From Beijerinckia sp. 28-YEA-48 (GTDB lineage Bacteria; Pseudomonadota; Alphaproteobacteria; Rhizobiales; Beijerinckiaceae): 64,000 bases of DNA. Location: positions 1,956,001 to 2,020,000 of the forward strand of contig NZ_FNSI01000001.1 of the NCBI RefSeq assembly GCF_900104955.1, in the 5' to 3' direction. Of this stretch, positions 18,001 through 26,934 are shown piece by piece. The stretch's first letter is position 1. Every line of letters starts with the position of its first letter. Position numbers and translations under genes: made by a program. The notes beneath the pieces were generated by a model. It was not told where the DNA came from. It ran no database searches and worked only from the letters and a program-made list of their open reading frames with translations.

Positions 18001-18642
18001 TCAGGCCGCCCGCAACGCACGCACAATACGGATCGCGCGGCGAAGCGTTGTCACGATGGCACCGATGACGATGATCCAGAGCGCCACGGTGAGGACTTGG
18101 TTGTGTCCGCCCCAGAACGGTTCGAACAGAGACAGAAGCGCCGCCGCACTGATCGTTGCCATGCGATGCTGTTTGGCCATCGGGCCGGAGAAGTCGGGCG
18201 GCAAGCCGGAGGCGCGGCCCAGTTCGCGCGTGTAAGCCGTCAGGATCGCAAAGCTGGCCGCGGCCCAACCAAGGGCCGGCTCGCCAATGCCGTAACCTAC
18301 GCCAACGAAGATCAGCAGATCCGCGACACGATCGGGAAATTCGTTCCAGAAAGCGCCATCGGTGCTGCGTTTGCCGCCCTCTATGGCCACCATGCCATCG
18401 AAAAGATTGCAGAGCAGCCGCAGCTGACAGAACAACACCGCCACGATGAGAAGAACCACGCGCGGATCAGAGTCCGCCACGCCAGCGCGCCAGAACGCGA
18501 TGCCAGCCAGTGCCGCCATCGCCATGCTAGCCATCGAGATTTGATTGGGCGAGATGCCCGTCTTCGTCAGGAAGCGGGCGATCGCATGCGCCCATCCGGT
18601 ATCGCGGCTCGAGAGCGGGCGACGGTTAGGATCGTTTGTCAT
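18001..18642 (-). CDS. CDP-alcohol phosphatidyltransferase family membrane protein
   Basis: Integral membrane enzyme of 213 residues that should join a CDP-activated lipid to an alcohol. The active-site region near residue 80 reads DGMVAIEGGKRSTDGAFWNE, followed by FPDRVAD. Against the family pattern DGxxAR-x8-G-x3-D-x3-D, the Arg is Ile and one metal-binding Asp is Asn. About five hydrophobic segments surround it. The start at 18642 overlaps the preceding gene by 17 bases. It is last in a four-gene cassette with an acyltransferase and a CDP-diacylglycerol synthase, comparable to E. coli ynbABC. The lipid product is unknown. Confidence 0.85.
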   Translation of the reverse strand: MTNDPNRRPLSSRDTGWAHAIARFLTKTGISPNQISMASMAMAALAGIAFWRAGVADSDPRVVLLIVAVLFCQLRLLCNLFDGMVAIEGGKRSTDGAFWNEFPDRVADLLIFVGVGYGIGEPALGWAAASFAILTAYTRELGRASGLPPDFSGPMAKQHRMATISAAALLSLFEPFWGGHNQVLTVALWIIVIGAIVTTLRRAIRIVRALRAA

Positions 18643-19030
18643 CGGATTTTCTGGCCCGCCAAAGAGAGAGATTGTAGAAAGCCGCATAGCTGGTCGCGAC
18701 GGTTAATGGCACGGCGATCGTCCTGGCGATCTCAGGTGTGTCGGCAACCATATGGATAGCGGTCAGTAGGCTTGCCGAAATCAATCCAGCGATCACGGGC
18801 GGAAGGATAAGTCCTGCCAATCCTTCGAAACGCGTGGCGAGATATTCTATGCCGCGTTTCAGAACCAAGGTGATGCAGGCGGAGATCGCCCCCTGGATCA
18901 GCCCGGCGTAAAGCGGCGCCGGCATCGGGTGCGTATGGTTGGCGAAGGCGGCCCAGCTCCCCATGGCCAGGAACGCGACGGCGACATGCGTAACGCTGCT
19001 GCGCGCCAGGCGCGTGAACAGCGCGCTCAC
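18626..19030 (-). CDS. small integral membrane protein of the phospholipid cassette
   Basis: Protein of 134 residues with about three to four hydrophobic segments (VAVAFLAMGSWAAF, PLYAGLIQGAISACITLVL, ILPPVIAGLISASLL, TSYAAFYNLSLW) and a basic C-terminal end. The start is a GTG that overlaps the cdsA-like stop as GTGA. The frame is open further upstream, but that part is out of frame with, and antisense to nothing but, the cdsA-like coding sequence. I do not recognise a family. Its fixed place between two lipid enzymes suggests a partner or flippase-like role. Confidence 0.72.
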   Translation of the reverse strand: MSALFTRLARSSVTHVAVAFLAMGSWAAFANHTHPMPAPLYAGLIQGAISACITLVLKRGIEYLATRFEGLAGLILPPVIAGLISASLLTAIHMVADTPEIARTIAVPLTVATSYAAFYNLSLWRARKSDDKRS

Positions 19031-19977
19031 GTGGCCGACCAGCCATAGCGCACCAGATGGAAGAAGATCGGCGCCGAAAAGATCACTGAATCGAGGCGGT
19101 CGATAAAGCCACCATGGCCAGCGATCAAATGGCCCCAGTCCTTGACGCCCCGATCGCGCTTGATCGCCGACATGACCAGGCCGCCAAAGAAACCCATTAC
19201 GACAATCACGAATGACAGGAATGCGGCCTGAAGCGGCGTGAAGGGCGTGATCCAGGACAGGCCGGCGCCGACAGCCATGGCGGAGAGCGCGCCGCCAACA
19301 AAGCCTTCGACCGTCTTGGAGGGCGACAATCTCGGCGCGATCTTGGTGCGGCCGATGAGCTTGCCCCAAACATATTGCAGGACGTCGCTTGCCTGCACGA
19401 CGATGACGAGAAAGGCGATCAGCAGAACGTTACGTCCTTGATAGTCCGCGATATCGAGACTGAGCAAAGCCGGCACATAAGAGACGCAAAAGACGCAGAT
19501 CATCAGTGCCCACTGCACCTCGGCGATACGGACCAGGAAATGATCCGTGTCGCCGCGCAAGGCTGCGATGATCGGCATCAGCAGGAAGGCGTAGACGGGA
19601 ATGAAGATCGAATAGAGCCCGTACCAGTCAATCCAGATGAGATAGTACTGCACCGGCAGGACGACGAAAAACGCAGCCGCCAGCGCCCAATGATCGGCCC
19701 GCCGCGTATTGATGAGCGTGATGAATTCACGCAAGGCAGCGAAGGAGCAGAAGGCAAAGAGGAGCGTCACGCCCGTTTTGCCGCCGATCAGCGCGAGCCC
19801 CATCAACACGACCATCACCCACCAGGCGCGGATCCGATCGTTCAGATTCTCGATCACCGGATTCGACCCGTCGGGTGAGAGCTTAAGTTGCAGCCCGTAG
19901 CCTATTCCGGAGGCGATGATCAGGATCACGAGCAGGCCGCTCAGAACGATCACCAGGTTGGGCGGCGGAAGGGTCAT
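19027..19977 (-). CDS. phosphatidate cytidylyltransferase (CDP-diacylglycerol synthase) paralogue
   Basis: Polytopic membrane enzyme of 316 residues making CDP-diacylglycerol from phosphatidate and CTP. The family signature is near the C-terminus: SAIKRDRGVKDWGHLIAGHG, then GFIDRLD. SPSKTVEGFVGG near residue 220 is also typical. It overlaps the acyltransferase upstream as ATGA and the small membrane gene downstream as GTGA. It is probably a second copy dedicated to this cassette, as with E. coli YnbB, since the housekeeping cdsA normally lies with pyrH-frr-uppS. Confidence 0.93.
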   Translation of the reverse strand: MTLPPPNLVIVLSGLLVILIIASGIGYGLQLKLSPDGSNPVIENLNDRIRAWWVMVVLMGLALIGGKTGVTLLFAFCSFAALREFITLINTRRADHWALAAAFFVVLPVQYYLIWIDWYGLYSIFIPVYAFLLMPIIAALRGDTDHFLVRIAEVQWALMICVFCVSYVPALLSLDIADYQGRNVLLIAFLVIVVQASDVLQYVWGKLIGRTKIAPRLSPSKTVEGFVGGALSAMAVGAGLSWITPFTPLQAAFLSFVIVVMGFFGGLVMSAIKRDRGVKDWGHLIAGHGGFIDRLDSVIFSAPIFFHLVRYGWSAT

Positions 19978-20630
19978 GACGTCGCAGCCTTCGGAGAGAG
20001 AACCAGCAGGGCCGCTTCGGCCCTGGCTAGAAAGTCAAATTTTGTCTCGGTATCGTTCAGACGGAGGGCCGCGCCAAAGGTGACGGTGCAGATCAGCGGG
20101 ATCGGCACGAATTCGCCCTTCGGCATGACGCGGTTGAGATTGTCGATCCACACCGGGACCAAGGCGACGTTCGGCCGGGCCTTGGCCAGATGATAGAGCC
20201 CGCTCTTGAACGGCAAGAGCCGCGACTCAGTCATGTTGCGCGTGCCTTCAGGAAACACGATCAGAGAGTCACCCGCATCGAGCGCGTCGCGCATCTGAAT
20301 AATCGGATCCTGCGTCCGGGCATCCTTGTTGCGATCTATGAGAACGGCGTTGAAGACATCGCGGCCGATGAAACGCCGAATGCCACTCGTCAACCAATAG
20401 TCGGCCCCGGCAACAGGGCGTGTTTGGTGTCTCAGACGCCGTGGCAGGGTCGTCCAGATCAGAACGAAATCACCGTGGCTGACATGATTGGCGAAATAGA
20501 TGCGCTGCTCGTCAATGGGCGCAACCCCCTCCCATCGCCCGCGCGCGGCGGTGATGAAGCGGGCGAAGACAATGACGATTGTCCCGACTATTCGCCCCGC
20601 GAAATGCCTGGAGGTTCGTGGTTCACTCAT
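19974..20630 (-). CDS. 1-acyl-glycerol-3-phosphate acyltransferase (PlsC family)
   Basis: Membrane-associated acyltransferase of 218 residues, first in the lipid cassette. Both active-site blocks are visible: NHVSHGD (the NHx4D catalytic pair, near residue 47) and FPEGTRN (near 126). The hydrophobic N-terminus (GRIVGTIVIVFARFITAA) anchors it. The frame is open upstream to 20807, but the domain starts right after the ATG at 20630 (MSEPRTSRHF). It should provide phosphatidate for the coupled CDP-diacylglycerol synthase downstream. Confidence 0.9.
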   Translation of the reverse strand: MSEPRTSRHFAGRIVGTIVIVFARFITAARGRWEGVAPIDEQRIYFANHVSHGDFVLIWTTLPRRLRHQTRPVAGADYWLTSGIRRFIGRDVFNAVLIDRNKDARTQDPIIQMRDALDAGDSLIVFPEGTRNMTESRLLPFKSGLYHLAKARPNVALVPVWIDNLNRVMPKGEFVPIPLICTVTFGAALRLNDTETKFDFLARAEAALLVLSPKAATS

Positions 20631-20810
20631 TTGGCCACCGTTTGTATCTCTCGACGATATTTCATTTCGCCGCTTTGAGTGATCCGCTTTACGTTCGTCC
20701 GTCGTCGACGCCGAAACAAGCTCTCTTTCGAGAGACGAGCTGCCGATGCGACGGTGGGGCCATAACATGCACCACCTTGGGTCACACCATTGTGCGTAAG
20801 CGCACATTGA

Positions 20811-20865
20811 GGGCCAAGTGCTTCACGGAGGGCCAAGTATTTCACGGAGAGCAAGTGTTTCACGG
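20811..20865. repeat. three tandem 18-19-base direct repeats
   Basis: The unit GGGCCAAGTGCTTCACGG recurs at 20811, 20830 and 20849, with changes of one to four bases and one deletion. It lies about 180 bases before the acyltransferase start. Such short iterated units can be multiple operators. Confidence 0.6.
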
Positions 20866-20880
20866 CGACGGAACGTGAAA
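20858..20880. promoter_or_regulatory. inverted repeat overlapping the tandem array
   Basis: TTTCACG and CGTGAAA form a perfect 7-base inverted repeat with a 9-base spacer. The left arm is the end of the third tandem repeat. It is a possible dimeric regulator site; the regulator is unknown. Confidence 0.4.
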
Positions 20881-21104
20881 CTTTTACGACGTTTTGAGCT
20901 GAATACTCGTCCCGACGTTTTCCGCGCCGCTCGGGCAGCAGGCGATCCGGGAACCGAAGGAAACGATCGGCGTTGTTTGGAAAGTGCTCGCCCTTGGATA
21001 TCCGATGGCGTCCCGGCCCGATCATCTTAATAGGCTCCGCCGATGGCCTTCCGGGAAATAGCAACGCTTTGCACCACCTCCCCATGGAGGCTCACGAGCA
21101 TTCC

Positions 21105-21133
21105 TTGACGGGAACTTGCTTCCTTTCTAACTA
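21105..21133 (+). promoter_or_regulatory. candidate sigma-70 promoter of sodB
   Basis: TTGACG, a 17-base spacer and TAACTA lie about 95 bases before the sodB start. The hexamers and spacing are close to the housekeeping consensus. Confidence 0.5.
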
Positions 21134-21226
21134 GTAGGCCTCGCTTACCCGCCTCGGCCTTCGCGAGGATCTGTCGCAATCGCCTGAATTGGCAGGAAAA
21201 CCGATTTAACGCTGGAGAAAACGACA

Positions 21227-21835
21227 ATGGCATTCGAACTTCCCTCCCTGCCCTATTCCCAGAGCGCCCTCGCCGACAAGGGCATGTGCCAGGAAACTCT
21301 CGAACTCCACCACGGCAAGCATCACCAGGCTTACGTGACCGCCCTCAACGGTTTCGTCGAAAAGAACGACGCGCTGAAGGGCAAGTCGCTCGAAGAGATC
21401 GTCAAGCTGTCATTCGGCAAGGACGACATGGCCCCGGTGTTTAACAATGCCGGCCAGCATTGGAACCACATCCTGTTCTGGAAGGCGCTTTCGCCGAAGG
21501 GCGGCGCCATCCCGACAGCACTCGAAGCGAAGATCAAGGCGGATCTCGGCAGCGTCGAAGCGTTCAAGGAAGCTTTCAAGGCCGCCGCCACCAGCCAGTT
21601 CGGCTCGGGCTGGGCTTGGCTCGTCCTCGGCAAGGACGGCAAGCTGAAGGTCACCAAGACGCCGAACGGCTCCAACCCGCTCGCCACCGGCGAAGGCAAG
21701 GCCATTCTCGGCCTCGACGTGTGGGAACACAGCTACTATCTCGACTTCCGCAATCGTCGCCCCGACTATGTGACGAACTTCCTCGACAAGCTCGCCAACT
21801 ACGAGTTCGCCGAAGCGGAACTGAAGTCCGCCTAA
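21227..21835 (+). CDS. sodB: iron-type superoxide dismutase
   Basis: Cytoplasmic enzyme of 202 residues converting superoxide to peroxide and oxygen. Metal ligands are the His in ELHHGKHHQAYV (near 27), the His in NNAGQHWNH (near 79), and Asp and His in DVWEHSYYLD (near 163-167). The Gln in NAGQHWNH and the FGSGWAWLV segment favour iron over manganese, though cambialistic use is possible. GGAG is 9-10 bases before the ATG. It is a single-gene unit with a candidate promoter upstream and a strong terminator downstream. Confidence 0.96.
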   Translation: MAFELPSLPYSQSALADKGMCQETLELHHGKHHQAYVTALNGFVEKNDALKGKSLEEIVKLSFGKDDMAPVFNNAGQHWNHILFWKALSPKGGAIPTALEAKIKADLGSVEAFKEAFKAAATSQFGSGWAWLVLGKDGKLKVTKTPNGSNPLATGEGKAILGLDVWEHSYYLDFRNRRPDYVTNFLDKLANYEFAEAELKSA

Positions 21836-21861
21836 GTCGGATTTCGCAGACAGGTTTCGAG

Positions 21862-21889
21862 CCCCGGACGAAAGTCCGGGGTTTCTTTT
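21862..21889 (+). terminator. rho-independent terminator of sodB
   Basis: An 8-base stem CCCCGGAC/GTCCGGGG with a GAAA tetraloop is followed by TTTCTTTT. It ends at the stop codon of the convergent SDR gene. Confidence 0.85.
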
Positions 21890-22574
21890 ATGTGAGACCG
21901 CGCACAGGAATAGCGGCGCCGTGCAGGGCGCGGGCCCGATCGGAAACCAGGAAGGCGCAGACATCGGCGACATCTTCCAGCGGCACCATCGACGCCTGCC
22001 CCATGGTGGCGCGGTTCTGCGGTGTCGCCATGGCCGAGGGCATGATGCAATTGACGTTGACGCCCTGGTGGCGCACCTCGTCCGACATCGCCTCCGTCAG
22101 CCGCGCCACCGCGCTCTTGGCCGCCACATAGGCGCCCATGCGGGCGACACCATGACCGGCGGCAAGCGCGGATACGAAGACGATCTTGCCTCGTCCCGCC
22201 GCGATCATCGGTGGCGTCAGGGCATGAGCTGTCGCCAACACTGACTTCACATTCATGCCGATCATCTTGTCGAGATCCACATCGGTCGTCTCATAGACCG
22301 TCGGCCCCATGGCGAAGCCGCCGACCGTGTGCACCAAAGCGTCGATGCGACCGAAGCGCTGCATGACCGTGTCGGCCACCTGGGCCATCGACGCGGCATC
22401 CGTCGCATCGCCCTGGATGTAGGAATAAGAGGTCGGTGACACCGGCTTGGCCGGCGGTGCCGATCCGCCGATGCCGATGATTTCGAAACCATCCTCGATC
22501 AGCCGCAGCGACACGGCGCGGCCCAGATTGCCGGTGGCTCCAGTGACTATGGCGACGGGCTTTGTTTCAGGCAT
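21888..22574 (-). CDS. short-chain dehydrogenase/reductase
   Basis: NAD(P)-dependent oxidoreductase of 228 residues. The cofactor motif TGATGNLG is near residues 11-18, the NVKSV segment is mid-protein, and the catalytic Ser and YVAAK lie around 126-143. The start at 22574 has AGGAG seven bases upstream; an upstream in-frame start adds 14 residues without support. It is divergent from the bicupin dioxygenase gene with 131 bases between. It may act on an alcohol or ketone in the same pathway, but the substrate is unknown. Confidence 0.92.
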   Translation of the reverse strand: MPETKPVAIVTGATGNLGRAVSLRLIEDGFEIIGIGGSAPPAKPVSPTSYSYIQGDATDAASMAQVADTVMQRFGRIDALVHTVGGFAMGPTVYETTDVDLDKMIGMNVKSVLATAHALTPPMIAAGRGKIVFVSALAAGHGVARMGAYVAAKSAVARLTEAMSDEVRHQGVNVNCIMPSAMATPQNRATMGQASMVPLEDVADVCAFLVSDRARALHGAAIPVRGLT

Positions 22575-22705
22575 GCGAAAACTCCTGACCAGGGATAGCA
22601 ATTGATGTGTTGCCACAGACTGCCGGTGCGCTCACAATCGCGCGGATCGGACAATTGATAAAGCCTATTGGTCATATTCTTGGGCCACATTCCTGGGAGG
22701 GGATC

Positions 22706-23668
22706 ATGCCGCTCGATACCTTAGACAAAGTGCAGACCCTCGACGATCTGACGAGCGCTGCCGCCGAACGTAATTTGACACCTGGCTGGATCAAGCGGTC
22801 GACCCCTATTCTGTGGCGCGAGCCGCGATCGGCCTTCGTGCCGTATCAATGGACCTGGCATGACGCCAAGGCCGGGCTCGACAGCGCCGCGCGCCTGATC
22901 GGCACGGATTTGGCCGAGCGCCGCAATCTGGTGATGCGCAATCCGATCGACAGCAATGATTTCGCCACCCTGCGCACGCTGGTCTGCGCCTATCAGACCA
23001 TTCTGCCTGGCGAAGTCGCCAGTTCGCATCGTCATGCACCGCATGCCTTCCGGGTCATCCTCGATTCCCACGGCGCCTGGTCGATCGTCGATGGCGAGAA
23101 ACATCCGATGGAAACCGGCGATGTGGTGTTGACGCCGGGCTGGAGCTGGCACGGCCATGGCCACGACGGCAGCGCCCAGGCCTATTGGTTCGACGGGCTC
23201 GACGTGCCGCTGGTCCATCTGCTCGAACCGATGTTCTTCGAGGAACATCCCGAAGGTCTCGAACCGGTGAAGGCGGTGACACCGGACTCGCCGTTCCGCT
23301 TCACTTGGGCCGCCACGCAAAAGGCGCTTGATGCGACGCGGCCCGACAATGAAGGCCATTTCGGCCGCCGCATCGTGCTCGATACGCAGACGATGCCGAC
23401 CATCACCATCCATATGCAACGCTGGGACAGCGGTTTTCACAGCAAGCCCTATCGCTGCACGGCCAATCAGATCTTCATCGTCATGCAGGGCAAGGGCTCG
23501 TCGAAGATCGGCGGCAAGACATTCAACTGGAGTTTTGGCGATACGATCGCCGCGCCGTGCTGGTCAACGATCGAGCATCAGGTGAGCGAGGATGCGGTAC
23601 TCGTCAGCATGAGCGACGAAGCGTTGCAACGCTGGAGCCGTATGTGGCGCTTCGAGGAGCTCTCATAG
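22706..23668 (+). CDS. bicupin protein, gentisate 1,2-dioxygenase-like
   Basis: Protein of 320 residues with two cupin domains. The N-terminal one has the iron-binding pattern SSHRHAPHAFRVIL with a downstream His in GWSWHGHGHDG. The C-terminal one (FHSKPYRCTANQIFIV) lacks an obvious His triad. This matches gentisate or salicylate 1,2-dioxygenases, which use iron(II) to open a hydroxylated ring. GGGAGGGG precedes the ATG at 22706; an upstream start at 22607 is not favoured. It is divergent from the SDR gene. The real substrate could be gentisate, 1-hydroxy-2-naphthoate or a related acid. Confidence 0.8.
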   Translation: MPLDTLDKVQTLDDLTSAAAERNLTPGWIKRSTPILWREPRSAFVPYQWTWHDAKAGLDSAARLIGTDLAERRNLVMRNPIDSNDFATLRTLVCAYQTILPGEVASSHRHAPHAFRVILDSHGAWSIVDGEKHPMETGDVVLTPGWSWHGHGHDGSAQAYWFDGLDVPLVHLLEPMFFEEHPEGLEPVKAVTPDSPFRFTWAATQKALDATRPDNEGHFGRRIVLDTQTMPTITIHMQRWDSGFHSKPYRCTANQIFIVMQGKGSSKIGGKTFNWSFGDTIAAPCWSTIEHQVSEDAVLVSMSDEALQRWSRMWRFEELS

Positions 23669-23687
23669 GTGTTGAGAAGCTCTCGGT

Positions 23688-23820
23688 TGTCATTCCCGAC
23701 GCGCGAAGCGCGAGCGGGAATCCAGAGCGAGTGGTAAAGCGCAGCGCTATTGCCGCGAACGACATTCTACAACTTGCTCTGGATCCCCGCTCAGCCGCTG
23801 CGCGGCTGTCGGGGATGACA
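23688..23820. repeat. REP-like large inverted repeat element
   Basis: This 133-base element has arms of about 45 bases beginning TGTCATTCCCGAC and ending GTCGGGGATGACA. Each arm carries its own small GC stem. ATCCAGAGC(G/A)AGT closes the inner end of both arms. It sits between two convergent genes and has a shorter relative at 36481-36526. Confidence 0.8.
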
Positions 23821-23849
23821 CCAAGAGCCAAGCCTTTCAAACCCTCGCC

Positions 23850-24902
23850 TCACTTCACGAAGGGCATCACTTCCTTGCTGAACAGACGCGCCGAGGCGAT
23901 GGCCTGCTCGTAAGGCAGGTTGTGGAAATTCACCTGCAGTGAAGCGATCTCGAAACCGCCGACTTCCTCGTTGTAATTGGCGATCATCTCGCGCAGGGTC
24001 TTGGGGTCGCCGACCCAGATGGCGCTCTTCTCCACCTGTGTCTCGAAGGTTTCCGCACGCAGGCTGGCGATGATCTTGCCGTAGTTGGGATAGTCCTTGG
24101 AATCGAGTTCGCCATCCCACTCGCTGGCGGAATCGACCACCGCCTTGAGATATTTATTGATCGGGTCGCGGGCGATCTCATAGGCTGCCGCTTTCGATTC
24201 ATGGCAGTACATGTGGAAGGCCAGCATCACCTTGCCTTTGCCCGGATGCCCGGCGGCTTTCCAGGCGGCGCGATAGCGCGCCAGCAACGGGCGCAACGTC
24301 TCGCCGACCAGCGGGATCGCCATGATGCTGTAGCCCATGCGGCCGGCAAAATCGAAACTCTCAGGCGTCGCCAGCGCGGCAATCCAGAACGGCGGACGCG
24401 GCGTCTGGGTCGGACGCGGCAGCGAGCTCACGCGATCGAGCTTGTGGAACTTGCCGTCGTGGCTGACGGTCTCCTGCTCCAAGAGCAGGCGGATCTGTTC
24501 GATGCCCTCATCGAAGCGACCACGGCTCTCGTTGACCGAGATGCCGAAGCGGGCGAACTCATGCGGCAGAAAGGCGCGGGCAAAGCCGACTTCCATGCGG
24601 CCGCCCGAAATGGCGTCGAGCATGCCGATCTCGCCGGCGAGCTTCATCGGATTGTTGAATACCGGCAGCACGGCGCCGGTGAGCAGCCGCGCCTTTTTGC
24701 TGCGCATCGCCGCCGCCGACAGGAAGACGATCGGATTGGGGCTGTAGCCGCCGTAGGGGCGGAAATAATGCTCGACGATGCGGATCGAGGTGAAATTCAG
24801 CGCATCGGCCTCGTCAACGATGCGCAGGCTTTCGCCGAAATAGTCAGCAGCACTTTTTTCATCCGGCCCAATGCTCGGAAAAAACTGCAATCCAAATTCC
24901 AT
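23850..24902 (-). CDS. LLM-class flavin-dependent oxidoreductase
   Basis: Luciferase-like monooxygenase of 350 residues, usual length. Visible family features are the N-terminal FGLQFFPS strand, VEHYFRPYGGY near 44, GGRMEVGFARAF near 100 (loop at the flavin phosphate) and WIAALATPES near 175. It would use FMNH2 delivered by a reductase to oxidise a small organic substrate. It is divergent from ligAB across 403 bases and has a candidate operator 40 bases before its start. No flavin reductase gene is seen nearby. Confidence 0.9.
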   Translation of the reverse strand: MEFGLQFFPSIGPDEKSAADYFGESLRIVDEADALNFTSIRIVEHYFRPYGGYSPNPIVFLSAAAMRSKKARLLTGAVLPVFNNPMKLAGEIGMLDAISGGRMEVGFARAFLPHEFARFGISVNESRGRFDEGIEQIRLLLEQETVSHDGKFHKLDRVSSLPRPTQTPRPPFWIAALATPESFDFAGRMGYSIMAIPLVGETLRPLLARYRAAWKAAGHPGKGKVMLAFHMYCHESKAAAYEIARDPINKYLKAVVDSASEWDGELDSKDYPNYGKIIASLRAETFETQVEKSAIWVGDPKTLREMIANYNEEVGGFEIASLQVNFHNLPYEQAIASARLFSKEVMPFVK

Positions 24903-24942
24903 GGCGCTCTCCCTCCCCCAGTCGCCTCCCCCGAGCCGACAA

Positions 24943-24962
24943 TTAATCCGTGTACGGATGAA
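24943..24962. promoter_or_regulatory. inverted repeat, candidate operator of the LLM gene
   Basis: ATCCGT-GT-ACGGAT is a perfect 6-2-6 inverted repeat, extended by TT and AA at the outer ends. It lies 40 bases before the LLM start, where a TetR-like or similar dimeric repressor would block transcription. No regulator gene is adjacent. Confidence 0.45.
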
Positions 24963-25170
24963 TGAGCTTCCTCCCCGCCCACACGTTTGTCAAGCGACTG
25001 GATTGGGCAAGCGACTGGATCAGGAAAATCCCACCCAGGAGCTTTTCCGGTTCCGATCACAGCGGAGGCGAGCCTCGTTTTGCTCTGTCGCTTTTTCTTC
25101 ACACGAAGCGCTATTCTTCACGACAATCGCGCCCCGCACGAAAAAGCGCCAATTCGCGAAATCGGTTTGA

Positions 25171-25196
25171 GCGGTTTTGATGTGGGTCAAAACCGC
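25171..25196. promoter_or_regulatory. perfect 10-base inverted repeat upstream of ligA
   Basis: GCGGTTTTGA and TCAAAACCGC flank TGTGGG, 110 bases before the ligA start. There is no T-run on the + side, so an operator is more likely than a terminator. Confidence 0.45.
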
Positions 25197-25305
25197 CATA
25201 AAGTTAGTGTGTCTAGGTCGGAATCTGTTATCTGCGTCAGCAGACATTCCAGTCCGCTCGCCGGCATGAGCTTTTCAGGCGACCGGACAGCACGGGAGAG
25301 CTGTC

Positions 25306-26827
<1,522 letters not shown>

Positions 26828-26850
26828 GCTGAATCTTTAAACGACATTCT

Positions 26851-26877
26851 GCGCCGGCCGCCCCTCGCGGCCGGCGC
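26851..26877 (+). terminator. GC-rich hairpin after ligB
   Basis: A perfect 11-base stem GCGCCGGCCGC/GCGGCCGGCGC with a 5-base loop lies 23 bases after the ligB stop. No T-run follows, so it may attenuate rather than end transcription into the binding protein gene. Confidence 0.55.
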
Positions 26878-26934
26878 ATTGCTTTGAGGCGCTTGAAACG
26901 ACATGCTGCCCCTTTGGCACTGGGGGGGAGCGCC

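Larger units (their letters stand above)
20631..21226. other. long divergent intergenic region between the lipid cassette and sodB
   Basis: No convincing gene lies in these 596 bases. Open frames on both strands lack a binding site and homology. The region holds a short tandem repeat array, a 7-base inverted repeat and the candidate sodB promoter, each listed separately. Confidence 0.5.
24903..25305. other. divergent intergenic region between LLM oxidoreductase and ligA
   Basis: No gene is supported in these 403 bases. The region holds an inverted repeat near the LLM start, a 13-base direct repeat (CAAGCGACTGGAT at 24991 and 25008) and a perfect 10-base inverted repeat nearer ligA. It must contain both promoters. 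Confidence 0.5.

Noticed and set aside
19031..19369. upstream extension of the small membrane protein frame
   Set aside because: This part overlaps the cdsA-like coding sequence in another frame; the GTGA overlap start at 19030 is better.
20627..21085. 152-residue leftward open frame in the lipid cassette/sodB gap
   Set aside because: It contains the tandem repeats, has no binding site and no recognisable domain, and its composition differs from neighbours.
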